Assembly: GCA_964609385.1 (NCBI GenBank)
Contig: CAZSSM010000007.1
Location: 62,001 to 126,000, forward strand
Source of the DNA: CAZSSM01 sp964609385
Lineage (GTDB): Bacteria > Planctomycetota > Planctomycetia > Isosphaerales > Isosphaeraceae
Direction: 5' to 3'
Length of the DNA stretch: 64,000 nucleotides
Below the pieces are notes generated by a model. It ran no database searches. It was not told the origin of the DNA and was given only the letters and a program-made list of their open reading frames with translations. Of the stretch, positions 1 to 9,331 are shown piece after piece. Position numbers and translations under genes: made by a program. Positions within the stretch are counted from its first letter, which is position 1, and the number at the start of each line of letters is the position of its first letter.

Positions 1-777
1 CTTGATCCGCTTGGCTCGACCGATTCCCGGTGGGATCGGCTCATCGCGCAACCGTCGGTACTGGCTGGCCTCCCAGATGGCGTATCGGTTGTGCTTGGCA
101 ACGAACGTGGCGATGTCGGGGTAGGCGAAGTGGTCCAGCTCGTGACGGAGCTTGAGCACGCGGCCGTCGAGCAGGACATGCTCGTGGGCCTCGTTGTCGC
201 CGGTCGCCTGATCGGAGCGGACCGGCATCCGCTCGTAGCGGCCGAGCTGGTGCTTGAATAGGCGGAGGTTCCACGCCTCATTGTAACCGCAGTGGCGAAT
301 TCGACGGCCCAAGAAATAATATTTTGAATTGAGCCAGTATCCGTCGGCTTCATCGAGGGCGATCCGCTCGGTGATCTCCTCGGCCAGCTCGGGCGGGACG
401 ACCTCATCGGCGTCGACGATCAAGACCCATTCGTTGCGGAACGGCAACGTCTCGAGAGCCCAATTCTTCTTCTTGGGATAGACACCGTTGAAAGCGAATT
501 GGACGACCGACGCGCCATTCCCTTCGGCGACCTCCACGGTCGCATCGCTGCTCCGGCTGTCGATGACGAAGACCTCGTCGGCCCAGGCCAAGGCCGGCAG
601 GCAGCGCTTGAGATTCTCCTGCTCGTCCTTGACCGGGACGATCACGCTCACAGGTGCCTTCGACGTCCATCCCGACTGTCCTTCCGTACGCTGATCCCCC
701 GACGTCCCCGTCGAGAACTCATCCGTTCGGAGTATTTCAGTCGATTCGGGATCGGAGACGACGGGCATTGAAGTCAT
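1..777 (-). CDS. Glycosyltransferase family 2 (WaaE/KdtX-like), 3' end outside window
   Basis: Partial gene of 259 codons that runs off the left edge of the window. From about residue 40 the protein shows a GT-A nucleotide-sugar fold: VSVIVPVKDEQENLKRCL, then FVIDSRSSDATVEVA, then the metal-binding region VLIVDADEVVPPELAEEI. The later part (GYWLNSKYYFLGRRIRHCGY and RLFKHQLGRYE) resembles the WaaE/KdtX branch of GT2 enzymes, which add sugars to lipopolysaccharide cores or exopolysaccharide. The ATG at 777 is preceded by GGAG at a suitable distance. The first 40 residues are polar and non-conserved, so a later start is possible. It leads into the block of glycosyltransferases on the same strand to the right, so a role in exopolysaccharide assembly at the inner membrane is likely. 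Donor and acceptor sugars cannot be read from sequence. Confidence 0.85.
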   Translation of the reverse strand, partial: MTSMPVVSDPESTEILRTDEFSTGTSGDQRTEGQSGWTSKAPVSVIVPVKDEQENLKRCLPALAWADEVFVIDSRSSDATVEVAEGNGASVVQFAFNGVYPKKKNWALETLPFRNEWVLIVDADEVVPPELAEEITERIALDEADGYWLNSKYYFLGRRIRHCGYNEAWNLRLFKHQLGRYERMPVRSDQATGDNEAHEHVLLDGRVLKLRHELDHFAYPDIATFVAKHNRYAIWEASQYRRLRDEPIPPGIGRAKRIK

Positions 778-851
778 GGGTCAAGCTCCTGCTAGAATCG
801 ACCATTATCTCGAATGAGAGGCTGTTGACCATCCGCCCGTTCCTCTATTGG

Positions 852-2084
852 TCAGGGGAGGACGACCGAGTCGGGTCGGGGGGCTCCATGGGCCAGCCAG
901 TCGTAGACCGCCTCGAGCCGTTCGGCCTGGCGGTCCCATGTATATTCGTCGAGGACGAGCCTCCGGGCCCGACAAGCCCAGTCGTCCCGCTGGGTGCCGG
1001 AGGCGCTCCGGAGGGCATCGAGCCCCTCGGTCACGCCGGATACCGTCGGCGCGACGATCAGGCCCGCATTGTGCCGGGCTACCTCGGGGAAGTAGCAGGT
1101 CTCGGTGATCAGGACTGGTTTGGACGCCGCCATCGCCTCTAGGATGGCCATGCTGAATCCCTCGCTGTAGCTGGGCAGGACGAATGCGTCGGCGGCTCCC
1201 CAGACCGCCCGCGCCGATTCGCCGCCGACATGCCCCAGACGCGTGACCCGATCCAGCAAGCTCGTCGCGGCGAGCCGGTCCCGGAACGGCTCCCAGGCGC
1301 CGTCGTCGCGTCCAGCCAGCACCAGATGGAGATCCGGATGCCTCGAGGCCAACGTGATCATCGCCTCGGCCAGCAGGTCCAGTCCTTTCTTGACGTGCAA
1401 CCGTCCGAAGAAGAGTACGACGAATTTGCCGACCAACTCGGGATGCGCAGCTTCCAAAGCTCGGCGGTCGGGCAGGTCGTCAAAAGGGCGGGGATCGACC
1501 CCGTTAGGGATCCAGCAGATCGGCGTGCGTGGCGCCAGGCGACGGAGGGAGGTCACCTCGGGACGAGCCAGGGCGTGCAAGCAGGCCGCACTCCGGAGTC
1601 GTCGCGACTCGATCAGCGCTCCATAGACCTGTTTCTTCCAGCGCTTCTGACGAAGCGCCCACGGATCGGCCATCCCATGAGCGGCGACCAGATAGGGGAC
1701 CCTGGCCCGTTCTGCCAAGGCAGCCCCGACCCGCGTCTGTGACTGCCAGAGCCCATGGATGTGCACCAACTCGGCCCGTGCGATTGCCGAGGCCAAATCG
1801 TCTCGATCGGCGGGTCCGCGCAGGGGCAAGCCGTCCGGGACGGCGAACGCGTCGTCGTCTGAGGCGGTCAGCGTCAGAATCTCCACGGGGAATCGGCCGT
1901 CAGTTGCACACGCCCTCCCGGCCAATGCTCCGGTCATCCCGAGAATGCTCGGCACCATCCCACCGTCGCGCGAAGGGACCAGACCGTTGCAGATATGCAA
2001 TCTCGACGGGGAATCGGTCTCTCCACGGGGAACGGTCCGCGACGGCCGGGCGGAACCGAAATCAGTTCGTGCAGTGGTGAGCAT
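852..2084 (-). CDS. GT4-family glycosyltransferase (GT-B fold)
   Basis: 410-residue retaining glycosyltransferase of the GT4 type. The N-terminal half starts LHICNGLVPSRDGGM and has the typical AELVHIHGLW segment. The C-terminal donor-binding half has VVLFFGRLHVKKGLDLL and the E-x7-E motif SYSEGFSMAILEAMAASKPV, which binds the nucleotide-sugar. An open frame continues upstream to 2426, but that part overlaps the neighbouring gene and looks non-coding. The ATG at 2084 has GGAG just upstream and gives a normal family length. It follows the next GT4 gene by about 25 bases and is probably cotranscribed with it. Substrate unknown; exopolysaccharide synthesis is inferred from context. Confidence 0.88.
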   Translation of the reverse strand: MLTTARTDFGSARPSRTVPRGETDSPSRLHICNGLVPSRDGGMVPSILGMTGALAGRACATDGRFPVEILTLTASDDDAFAVPDGLPLRGPADRDDLASAIARAELVHIHGLWQSQTRVGAALAERARVPYLVAAHGMADPWALRQKRWKKQVYGALIESRRLRSAACLHALARPEVTSLRRLAPRTPICWIPNGVDPRPFDDLPDRRALEAAHPELVGKFVVLFFGRLHVKKGLDLLAEAMITLASRHPDLHLVLAGRDDGAWEPFRDRLAATSLLDRVTRLGHVGGESARAVWGAADAFVLPSYSEGFSMAILEAMAASKPVLITETCYFPEVARHNAGLIVAPTVSGVTEGLDALRSASGTQRDDWACRARRLVLDEYTWDRQAERLEAVYDWLAHGAPRPDSVVLP

Positions 2085-2109
2085 AAAACATCTCCGTGCA
2101 AGTCGAAGG

Positions 2110-3300
2110 TCAGGCGACCTGTTGGGTCCGCTTTCGAGGACGGATCGATCGGTCGGGCGATTCGTGGGCAATCCGCAACGCCTGTTCCATTCCGAGGGCG
2201 AACCGATCCGGACCCCATTCGTTGACGACCTCCGAGGCGCGTCGACCCATTGTGGCATGCTCGAGGTCCGAGAGGCCTTCGAACCAGCCGAGGACGTCGG
2301 TGATCGCATCGACGTCGTGGGGGTCGAACCGGCGACCGGTCGTCGACGGGGAATCGGGCACAAGTGTTTCGACGCAACCGGCGCGCTCCGAGACCAGGAG
2401 CGGCAAACCGCTCGCGGCCGCCTCATTGACCACCAAGCCCCAAGGCTCCATCAGGCTCGGATGCACGAACGCGTCGGCATATGCCAACCAAGGCAGCAAC
2501 GCCTCGATCTGGAGGAAGCCGGGGAGATGCACCGACCCGACCAGATCCCGCTTCGTGATCTCCGCCTCGAGCGCGGGCCGCTCGGGACCGTCTCCGCAAA
2601 GCACGAGGTCGCGACGACCGCCCGAGTAACGGTACGATGCGAAGGCACTCACTAATGCGCGGAGATTTTTCTCGGGAACAAGTCGGTTAATGGCCAAGAA
2701 ATACCGCGATGCGATGGGTTTCGCGTGTTTGTCGCGACTCTGCTGAATCCCTTCGTGGAAGAAGTTGTTGTCGACGGCGTTGTAGCCCAATGCGATCCGT
2801 TCGTGGTCCATCCCGAGATCGATCAGGTAGTCTCGGTGTCGAGGACCACCGACCAGCCCCGCGTCGAAGCGGCGGACCCGACGTGCCTTGATCGCCTCCT
2901 TCCACCATGTCCTGGAGTGATCGATGCGTTGGGTCTCGGACATGAGGATCGCGCGGGCGTTGTGTTTGCCGGTCCATTGGGCGGCGGCCATGCATTCGGG
3001 GCGCGCGTAGCCGGCCACCGCAATTGCGTCGGGTGCGATCCGCTCCAGCGCCCGACGAGTCTGACGTGCACAGTCGCGCCCGGAGAGCGATTCGACGGCC
3101 TCGTCCTCGAACAGCGTGATCCAGTCGAACGGTTCGTTGGGGGCGGCTTCCCGGTCGGTCGTCCACGGGTAGCGACGCTCGGTTCTTGCAAGCTCCAGCG
3201 CGACCAGACGATTGCCACGCTCGGCCAAGCGGTGGCCCAACGCACGGAGCCTCGCCAGGTGATAAGGACCGAAATTGGTGAACAGGACGGTCAAGGTCAT
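2110..3300 (-). CDS. GT4-family glycosyltransferase
   Basis: 396 residues, GT-B fold. The N-terminus MTLTVLFTNFGPYHLARL is the acceptor-side Rossmann strand and first loop typical of GT4 enzymes. The donor side carries FLAINRLVPEKNLRALVSAF and the glutamate motif HPSLMEPWGLVVNEAAASG with the two Glu spaced as in GT4. The C-terminal tail is arginine-rich and poorly conserved. The gene lies in a same-strand run with a second GT4 downstream and a Wzy-like polymerase upstream. The function inferred is transfer of one sugar of an exopolysaccharide repeat. The sugar is not predictable. Confidence 0.88.
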   Translation of the reverse strand: MTLTVLFTNFGPYHLARLRALGHRLAERGNRLVALELARTERRYPWTTDREAAPNEPFDWITLFEDEAVESLSGRDCARQTRRALERIAPDAIAVAGYARPECMAAAQWTGKHNARAILMSETQRIDHSRTWWKEAIKARRVRRFDAGLVGGPRHRDYLIDLGMDHERIALGYNAVDNNFFHEGIQQSRDKHAKPIASRYFLAINRLVPEKNLRALVSAFASYRYSGGRRDLVLCGDGPERPALEAEITKRDLVGSVHLPGFLQIEALLPWLAYADAFVHPSLMEPWGLVVNEAAASGLPLLVSERAGCVETLVPDSPSTTGRRFDPHDVDAITDVLGWFEGLSDLEHATMGRRASEVVNEWGPDRFALGMEQALRIAHESPDRSIRPRKRTQQVA

Positions 3301-3378
3301 GGTGTAATTCCCATGCAGGGATGTGTTGCTTATCAGGTGTGTCTGTTGATTCGTGTGTTTGTCATGGAGGCTTCGTGG

Positions 3379-4722
3379 TCAGCGACGACCTCGGAGGATC
3401 AACCAGAGGAAACCGATCGGTGGTAAAGTCGTGTGACCATAGAGGTAATAGTACCAGACGAGCGGATTGTCGTTGACGACCATCAACCAAGCAGTGTAAT
3501 AGCTGACTGCCCACCAGGCCTGGGCCCAGGGCCGGTCGGCATACATTCGGAAGTATTCATAGGCGGTGCGCAAGAATAGGCCGATGGTTGTGATAACGAT
3601 CCAGGTGCCCAAAAGGCCACCGTTAAGTTGGCAGGCGCCGAGGAGCCCGATCGACGGGCCGGTGAACTTCTCGGTCCGCTTGAACTCCGAGCCGGCGATC
3701 CAGGCGTTGACCCAAGCTTCGCGGCCGTAAAACGGTTTATCCTCCCAGATCAGCCGGGGGATGTACGTTGAGACGATCCGGAGGTAGACTTCACCGTAGT
3801 CGTAGCCGGCTTTTTCCGGGACCGTGTCGAGCATCAGGAGGTAGCCGCCGTACTCTTCGGTCTCTTTGCTGGCCTTCTCCGGCGCCCGGAACAGGGCGTT
3901 TTCCTCGGCATCGCGGAGGTTGAGGTTGACCAGGATCGCCTCTGGGTCGAATTCGGACATGTACGTGAAGAATCCCGATGCCGACCGCTCATAGTTGGGA
4001 TTGTGACGCCAGCCGATTGCTAAAGTCACGGCCATGGCACCCAGAACGGCGGTCACACACATGATTGGCAACGGTGGCCGCTTGAATCGCGGGAGGTAGA
4101 ATGCAGAGACGGCTGTCAGGACGCCGAAGAGCGAATGTGAGCGCTTGCCGTTGAACATCCAGATGAGCACATAAATTATTGCCAAAGCCAAGCCGGTCCA
4201 GGTCAGGATCGCGTTGGGACGATCGGGTTGACGCCCGGTGACGATCAGGAGGATCCCGGCGACCAGCATCAGGATCGGGAACTGGATCAGCAGGACCATC
4301 TCCGGGCTCATCATCATCAATGACTCGCTGGAGGAGAGCTGCATCACCTTGATCGAGCAGTAGAAGCCCCAGAGGACCAACGGGATGCAGATTGCCACGA
4401 CTGTCCCGGCCGGCCAACGCGTGGGGGCCTGAGGCAGCCGACGCGCCAGGACGCGGCCGAGTCCCGAGCCGTAGACGATGAGGAACCAGACCAGGAACAA
4501 GAAGGCCCGCTGATTCGCCTCCAGGACCACCTCCTCGCCCCGGACGCGCAAGCCGTAATCGCGATACATCCACGCCTGGATCACATAGAGCTGGAACCAG
4601 CCGGTCAGGAACATCCAATGGGGCGCGAACGGATCGAGCTTGCGGCGGACCAATTGGATCATGATCAGGCCGAGGATGATCGCGCCCATCGCGAGGACGT
4701 ATCCCTGATCCAGCGCGATCAC
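3379..4722 (-). CDS. Wzy-like polysaccharide polymerase (multi-pass membrane protein)
   Basis: 447-residue polytopic membrane protein with roughly ten hydrophobic segments, for example GYVLAMGAIILGLIMIQLV near the start and VVAICIPLVLWGFYCSIKVM in the middle. A long non-membrane loop (about residues 255-340) contains YGEVYLRIVSTYIPRLIWEDKP, the kind of large periplasmic loop seen in O-antigen/oligosaccharide repeat polymerases. Position among glycosyltransferases supports a Wzy role, joining lipid-linked repeats in the periplasm. I chose the GTG at 4722 because it overlaps the stop of the upstream glycosyltransferase as GTGA, a standard coupling arrangement. A start at 4782 would instead bury 60 bases in that gene. 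Wzy proteins diverge strongly, so the family call is by topology and context. Confidence 0.7.
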   Translation of the reverse strand: MIALDQGYVLAMGAIILGLIMIQLVRRKLDPFAPHWMFLTGWFQLYVIQAWMYRDYGLRVRGEEVVLEANQRAFLFLVWFLIVYGSGLGRVLARRLPQAPTRWPAGTVVAICIPLVLWGFYCSIKVMQLSSSESLMMMSPEMVLLIQFPILMLVAGILLIVTGRQPDRPNAILTWTGLALAIIYVLIWMFNGKRSHSLFGVLTAVSAFYLPRFKRPPLPIMCVTAVLGAMAVTLAIGWRHNPNYERSASGFFTYMSEFDPEAILVNLNLRDAEENALFRAPEKASKETEEYGGYLLMLDTVPEKAGYDYGEVYLRIVSTYIPRLIWEDKPFYGREAWVNAWIAGSEFKRTEKFTGPSIGLLGACQLNGGLLGTWIVITTIGLFLRTAYEYFRMYADRPWAQAWWAVSYYTAWLMVVNDNPLVWYYYLYGHTTLPPIGFLWLILRGRR

Positions 4723-6185
4723 GCCGCGCCCCCGCCGGCGAACCCGACCGGCTGGCGAGGTCCGAATCCGACGCAGCGCCAAGGACCGTCAGCGATTGCC
4801 TCGCGGAGGTTGGCCACGACGGCCGCCTGGTATCGGTTCCAGTCGAACTGCTCAGCGCGTCGACGCGCGGCGCGAGCCAAGCGATCCCGGAGCGTCGCGT
4901 CCTCACCCAACTGGACCATTGCCGAGGCCAATGCCTCCGGGTCACGCGGCGGGACCATCAACCCTTCCTGACCATCCCGCGCCACCGAGCCGGCCTGTGG
5001 CGTCACAATTAATGGGAGCCCGCTGGCCAAGGCTTCATAGGTCACCACCGCTGACCCCTCGAACAGCGACGGGAAGACGAAGACGTCGGCCTCGGCCAGT
5101 CGTGACGGCATTTCTGCGTGCGCTGCCCGACCCAGCAGCGTCACGTCCGCCAGCAGGGGACCGGCCAACGCGTCCAAACCTCGAGGGGCCGGGCCGAGCA
5201 GGCTCAACGTCCAACCCGGACGCTTCACCATCTGCCAGGCTTGCAAGAGGTATTTGAGTCCCTTCCGCTGACAAATCCCACCGGCAAATAGAAATCGGCA
5301 CAATTGTGATGAAGGCGAAGATGATTCGTAGGACGGGGCCGCGTCCGTGGCTCGGTCTGAGGTCCAACGGGGCCGGAACCGTTGGGTGTCGGCGGCATAG
5401 GGGACGACGTCGATCTTGGAGGCCGGGGTCCCTCGGGAACGGAGCCGCTCGGCGATGTGCTCGGAGGGGACGAGGATCCGGTCGGCGTCCTGGACGTCGA
5501 CCCGGCGCCGGGCGTGCATCCAGTCCAGCTCCTCGAGATCCATTGGGGCATCGCCGAGGTAGATCGGGAAGAAGTCGCGTGCTGAGCCTTGCGACTCCAG
5601 GGCCAGTAGCTCGCGCTCCTCCTCGATATCGCCGTGAACCACGCTCAAGACGCTGGGGATCCCGACGCGTCGGCAGGCCGAGAGGGCGAATCGCGAACCG
5701 ACGTCGCTGAAAAGCAGGGCGGCGGCGAATCGTGGATTATTCTGGTCTCCTTCGAGCTGTGCGGCGATGGTGCGGTCGACGTGCTCGGTCCGCCATCGCG
5801 CAATGGCGTGTCGGAGCGTGGCGCGTCGGTCGCTGAGCTGGTTCTCGACCAGTTGCGCCACGTCGACGCTCCAGCAGGCGCGGACCCGTTGTCGGGGGAT
5901 CCGAGGCTCGCGACGACGGGCCAATCGTCGTTCTAGCGGGCCGATCGCGTGGGTCCATCGCCTCCAAGAGGGGGGGACCGTGTCGAATCCGGCCGTCACG
6001 AACGACCCGAGCAGGCCCGCCTCGGCCAGCCCGATGACCGCCCGATAGGCCGGCATTCGTGCGTCGGGACAAGCGACCAGGACGCCGGGGTCCTCAAGGT
6101 CGTTGAGATCAGCCGCCCGTGAGATCCATGGGCGATGAGGGTCGCGGAATCTCCACGCGACCGGTGTGCGGCTCTGACGATCCAT
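4719..6185 (-). CDS. GT4-family glycosyltransferase
   Basis: 488-residue GT-B enzyme. Conserved pieces are the early PDARMPAYRAVIGLAEAGLL segment, ADRILVPSEHIAERL, the donor-domain opening RFLFAGGICQRKGLKYLLQA, and the E-x7-E region FPSLFEGSAVVTYEALASGL. The ATG at 6185 has a GAGG element about eight bases upstream; an in-frame ATG at 6224 lacks a good ribosome site. The stop codon overlaps the GTG of the Wzy-like gene as GTGA, so the two are probably translated together. It is the first gene of this polysaccharide block; a 150-base gap separates it from crtY. The sugar transferred is unknown. Confidence 0.87.
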   Translation of the reverse strand: MDRQSRTPVAWRFRDPHRPWISRAADLNDLEDPGVLVACPDARMPAYRAVIGLAEAGLLGSFVTAGFDTVPPSWRRWTHAIGPLERRLARRREPRIPRQRVRACWSVDVAQLVENQLSDRRATLRHAIARWRTEHVDRTIAAQLEGDQNNPRFAAALLFSDVGSRFALSACRRVGIPSVLSVVHGDIEEERELLALESQGSARDFFPIYLGDAPMDLEELDWMHARRRVDVQDADRILVPSEHIAERLRSRGTPASKIDVVPYAADTQRFRPRWTSDRATDAAPSYESSSPSSQLCRFLFAGGICQRKGLKYLLQAWQMVKRPGWTLSLLGPAPRGLDALAGPLLADVTLLGRAAHAEMPSRLAEADVFVFPSLFEGSAVVTYEALASGLPLIVTPQAGSVARDGQEGLMVPPRDPEALASAMVQLGEDATLRDRLARAARRRAEQFDWNRYQAAVVANLREAIADGPWRCVGFGPRQPVGFAGGGAA

Positions 6186-6336
6186 CTTCGAGCCTCGGTG
6201 TCCATCCTCGGAAAAGCCGTCCATCTCGGTCGTGGACCCTAAGCCAAATGGCCCGATCGGTCAACGTCGAGCGTGTCCGGGATCTGCCGACCGGAGGAGG
6301 CGATGCGTCTCCCTGATTAGTGATCGAAAAGGTCGG

Positions 6337-7701
6337 TCAGAACGCGGCGGACGACTCGGTCTTAGCCACCGAGATCGATCGGCCCGAGCGATCCGCCCAG
6401 GCTTGGGCCACCCGGGTCGTCCAGAGAGGCATCGTCTGAAGCGCCGCGCGGAGGAAAGGCCACTTGGGTAAGGCCCAGATCAGGTCGAGGTCGTCGAGCA
6501 GCCCGCTCCGATCGCTGAGGAATCGTAGGAGGGATTCAGGCCGCGACCGCGCGAACATCCGAGCGAACAGCGCACCGGCTTGGGCGGGCCGATCCTGGAG
6601 GACCTTTAAAAAGATTGTGTCGAGGAACGTGTACTTTAACGGAGCATAGGCTGAAGAGTCCTGGCCGATCCGTTCAGGCTGAGCGGCCAGTCGCTGAGCA
6701 AGCTGTCGGGTCTGGCGTTGGATCCGCAAGAAGGCGTAGCCGCTGGAGGGTCGGGCGGCGCCGGCCTGGAGGCCGATCCGAAGACGTCGAGGACTGATCC
6801 GACCCGGCAGTCGCGCTGTGGTCATGGGGATCCGGCCCGATTCCCGCTCGACGATCGAGAACGATCCGTGATCCAGGCCGTACCGCTGCTTCAGGTAGTC
6901 GGACAGTTCTTCGAAGTGGCGTTCCGGACCGATCTCGGCCCAGGACAAGTAAGTGTTCTCGATCAGTGCGCGGTGGCTGGAGAAGGGGAGCACGTAGAGG
7001 AAGCGCGGGCCGTCGGCTTGGTCGACATGGAAGTCCATCAGAGTAGCCTGATCGGAGTCGAAGACGGGTCGGTCGGCGTCGATGGTGATCCCGAGGAAGT
7101 GCTGGGTCAAGTGGACGTCGATCGAGCTGGGGTTGATCTGAGGGACTCCGCTTTCGAAGCAAAAGTCGGCGTGGAAGCGGCCGCGATTGGTCACGATCTC
7201 GACATCGTCGGCACCCTCAGAGATTGATTCGACGGTCGTGCCGAGTTGGAGGGTCACTTGGGGCGAGCGTGCCAATCGATCCAAGATCCGTCGATAGACC
7301 GCCTCGGCCCTGAGGTGGCGGTAGGGATACCGTGGCGAGTCGGCGATGGCCTCGCGACCGTCTGGCCCAACGACCTGACAGCGCTGCCATTGCGATTCGG
7401 AGAGATCGTCGAAGTCGGTCGGCTCGACTGCCCAGAAACACCAGGTGCGGTCATTGATGTAAGAGACGCGTCGATCGAGCACAAGGATCGGGTCGGTCAC
7501 GCCGGCTTCGAGCAAGTGCCAGGCCAGGCTGAGCCCAGCGCAGCCAGCGCCGGCGATGGCATAGCGAAAACGCGTCGGCAATGCCCCCGAGATCGGGTAA
7601 TGCTCCAGACCGGCGTCAACGAGACTGCTCGACGGAATGCGGCTCGCGGTAGGCTCCGCAGCAGCATGTAGGTCGGGGGGAGTGATCCACGTTGTGGCCA
7701 T
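6337..7701 (-). CDS. crtY: Lycopene cyclase, CrtY type
   Basis: 454-residue flavoprotein. Near residue 45 is the FAD-binding dinucleotide fold (YAIAGAGCAGLSLAWHLLEA, then LVLDRR), followed by the cyclase signature NDRTWCFW and later FPFSSHRALIENTYLS-type residues (seen here as LPFSSHRALIENTYLS). These are hallmarks of the CrtY/CrtL-like beta-cyclase family, which converts lycopene to beta-carotene at the membrane. The ATG at 7701 lies four bases after the blh stop with GGAGG upstream; an in-frame start at 7737 would sit inside blh. It forms an operon with blh and diverges from the rhodopsin gene, so its product feeds retinal synthesis. The rest of the carotenoid pathway (crtE, crtB, crtI) is not in this window. 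Confidence 0.93.
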   Translation of the reverse strand: MATTWITPPDLHAAAEPTASRIPSSSLVDAGLEHYPISGALPTRFRYAIAGAGCAGLSLAWHLLEAGVTDPILVLDRRVSYINDRTWCFWAVEPTDFDDLSESQWQRCQVVGPDGREAIADSPRYPYRHLRAEAVYRRILDRLARSPQVTLQLGTTVESISEGADDVEIVTNRGRFHADFCFESGVPQINPSSIDVHLTQHFLGITIDADRPVFDSDQATLMDFHVDQADGPRFLYVLPFSSHRALIENTYLSWAEIGPERHFEELSDYLKQRYGLDHGSFSIVERESGRIPMTTARLPGRISPRRLRIGLQAGAARPSSGYAFLRIQRQTRQLAQRLAAQPERIGQDSSAYAPLKYTFLDTIFLKVLQDRPAQAGALFARMFARSRPESLLRFLSDRSGLLDDLDLIWALPKWPFLRAALQTMPLWTTRVAQAWADRSGRSISVAKTESSAAF

Positions 7702-7705
7702 CGTC

Positions 7706-8818
7706 TCAACGCCCTCCGTACCCAGCGCGCACGCCACGGGCCCAGACGTCCTGTCGGAGATCCATCCACGCGACGACCATGACGTGTGGAAAGGTTAAAG
7801 CGCTGATCAACGCTAGCAAGATCAAGCCGATGTCGGTTGGGTCCTCGACGGTCCGCCAGAGCACGGCGATCAAGACGGCTAGACCGACCAACGAGGCGAG
7901 GGTCATCGGCAAGGTCCGGACGTGGAACCGACCGAGACGTCCGAGAATTGACACAACGGCTGGATCGAACTCATTACCGCGGGATGGATTGCTCGGCCGT
8001 TCGCGCGTCGGTGGTTCATCTAGTAGCAGAAGACGTCCGACATGCCGAACGGAATGCCAGCAATTGAAATAAACTCCGACGGCCAAGATCGGCGGAACAC
8101 ACAAAAAAAGTCCCCACAAAATAATTGTTTCAGCGATTTCTCCGAAGGCCCATACTCGGGTCGTATCTGGCCCCGACCAGAACGACCACACTGCCAGCAG
8201 GCATTGCGTGGCCGAGGCCGTGGTGACGAGAACCCATCCCAGATTGAAGAGGCCCGATTCCGGATTCCAGGATGAGGTTCCACCGAAGAGTCGCTGGCCT
8301 AGGGTCGTGGCCGCCTCGCCGAACGACTCGGCGTGCCAGAGGACCGGCACCAGGATCGGCACCGTTGACCGGCAAGCCAGCAGGGCGAGCCGGTATCCTC
8401 GGTCGGACCGTCGACCGGCTAAACCGATCTGACGGCTCCAGTAGACATCTCCTTGACCGAAGTGATATGCCGAGACGGTCAAGAACGCCGCGATCAAGCC
8501 CAGTGGCCAAACGAACCAGGCTAGCAGACCGACCAGGACCGCCGATAGGTATAAGGCGATGAATACCAAACGGCGTCGACGCGACCAGGGGCCGTCGAGA
8601 TGATCACCGACCTCGTGATCCAACGCGCCATGGGGCAGGCCCAAAACCAGTATCCCGGCCACCCAAGGAAGCCATTGGAGGAGTGGATGGGCCAATGGGA
8701 CGGACGAGACAATCGGCAACACGAGGCCGAGTCCGGCCGTCGCCAAGCACGCGCATGGACCGATCAAGCCCAGCACGACCAGCGCCCGTGCAGCGTCTGT
8801 TGTCGACCGAGGTGGCAC
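7706..8818 (-). CDS. blh: Beta-carotene 15,15'-dioxygenase, Brp/Blh family
   Basis: 370-residue polytopic membrane enzyme that cleaves beta-carotene into two retinals. The family's iron-ligand histidines are visible: LGLPHGALDHE near residue 63, SAYHFGQGD, and the paired CWHSVRH in a late helix. About seven to eight hydrophobic segments fit the family. The frame stays open to 9214, but the extra sequence is polar and unlike the family. The GTG at 8818 has GGAGGGG eight bases upstream and starts just before the first membrane helix, so I place the start there. Downstream crtY follows after four bases. The divergent rhodopsin gene uses the product. Confidence in function is high; the start is well supported by the ribosome site. 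Confidence 0.93.
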   Translation of the reverse strand: MPPRSTTDAARALVVLGLIGPCACLATAGLGLVLPIVSSVPLAHPLLQWLPWVAGILVLGLPHGALDHEVGDHLDGPWSRRRRLVFIALYLSAVLVGLLAWFVWPLGLIAAFLTVSAYHFGQGDVYWSRQIGLAGRRSDRGYRLALLACRSTVPILVPVLWHAESFGEAATTLGQRLFGGTSSWNPESGLFNLGWVLVTTASATQCLLAVWSFWSGPDTTRVWAFGEIAETIILWGLFLCVPPILAVGVYFNCWHSVRHVGRLLLLDEPPTRERPSNPSRGNEFDPAVVSILGRLGRFHVRTLPMTLASLVGLAVLIAVLWRTVEDPTDIGLILLALISALTFPHVMVVAWMDLRQDVWARGVRAGYGGR

Positions 8819-9331
8819 GGTTGGAGCCCCTCCGAGGCCGTGTTCTCGAAATCGGGAAGTTTGCCGATGGGGAGTGGTGCCTTGAACGACCGACCTCACC
8901 GAGGTGTTTCCCCGATCGGTCCTACCCTGGCATTTGAGTATGGTAGTCGGCGACGCCCGGGCGTCGAGGCTGGGGTTTGTCAACTCTCCGGAGAAAGCAG
9001 ATCCGTTTCTTCTTCGAACCTTGACCCCGATCACGCCTCTGCCTAATCGATCGATAGCCCTCGGCAAGCGCAACATCATGAACGAGGAATTCGAACCACT
9101 CGTTCTTGAGGTTGTTTTCTTCATGTCCGAGGTCCGACCCACGAGCCTGTCGCGATCGACCGGGCTCACTGGGCTTCTTTCTGGGTTCCTCTCCGACCTT
9201 CGGCTCGACGCCATGGACGAGGTCGTTGAGGCACACCTCCTCTTCGTTACCGTGCACCCACGTCACAAGCGATCCATCGCATCAGGATCCTCAGCGTGCG
9301 AGGTTCGTTCGCGACACCGGAGATTCCCGTC
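8819..9331. promoter_or_regulatory. Divergent intergenic region between blh-crtY and rhodopsin
   Basis: About 510 bases separate the divergent starts of blh and the rhodopsin gene. It must hold promoters for both directions. Short open frames run through it on both strands but have no conserved content. The blh frame stays open through most of it, which is common in GC-rich DNA. I see no clear inverted-repeat operator and no consensus -35/-10 pair that I would defend. The length leaves room for a shared light- or carotenoid-responsive control site, which is inference only. Confidence 0.5.

Noticed and set aside
2085..2426. Upstream extension of the GT4 gene at 852-2084
   Set aside because: It overlaps the neighbouring glycosyltransferase in a different frame and lacks conserved residues.
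9060..9100. GGTTCGAATTCC on the minus strand resembling a tRNA T-arm
   Set aside because: The flanking bases do not form the T stem and no acceptor or anticodon arm fits around it.
8819..9214. N-terminal extension of the blh frame
   Set aside because: Polar, non-conserved sequence; the GTG at 8818 has an excellent ribosome site and starts right before the first helix.
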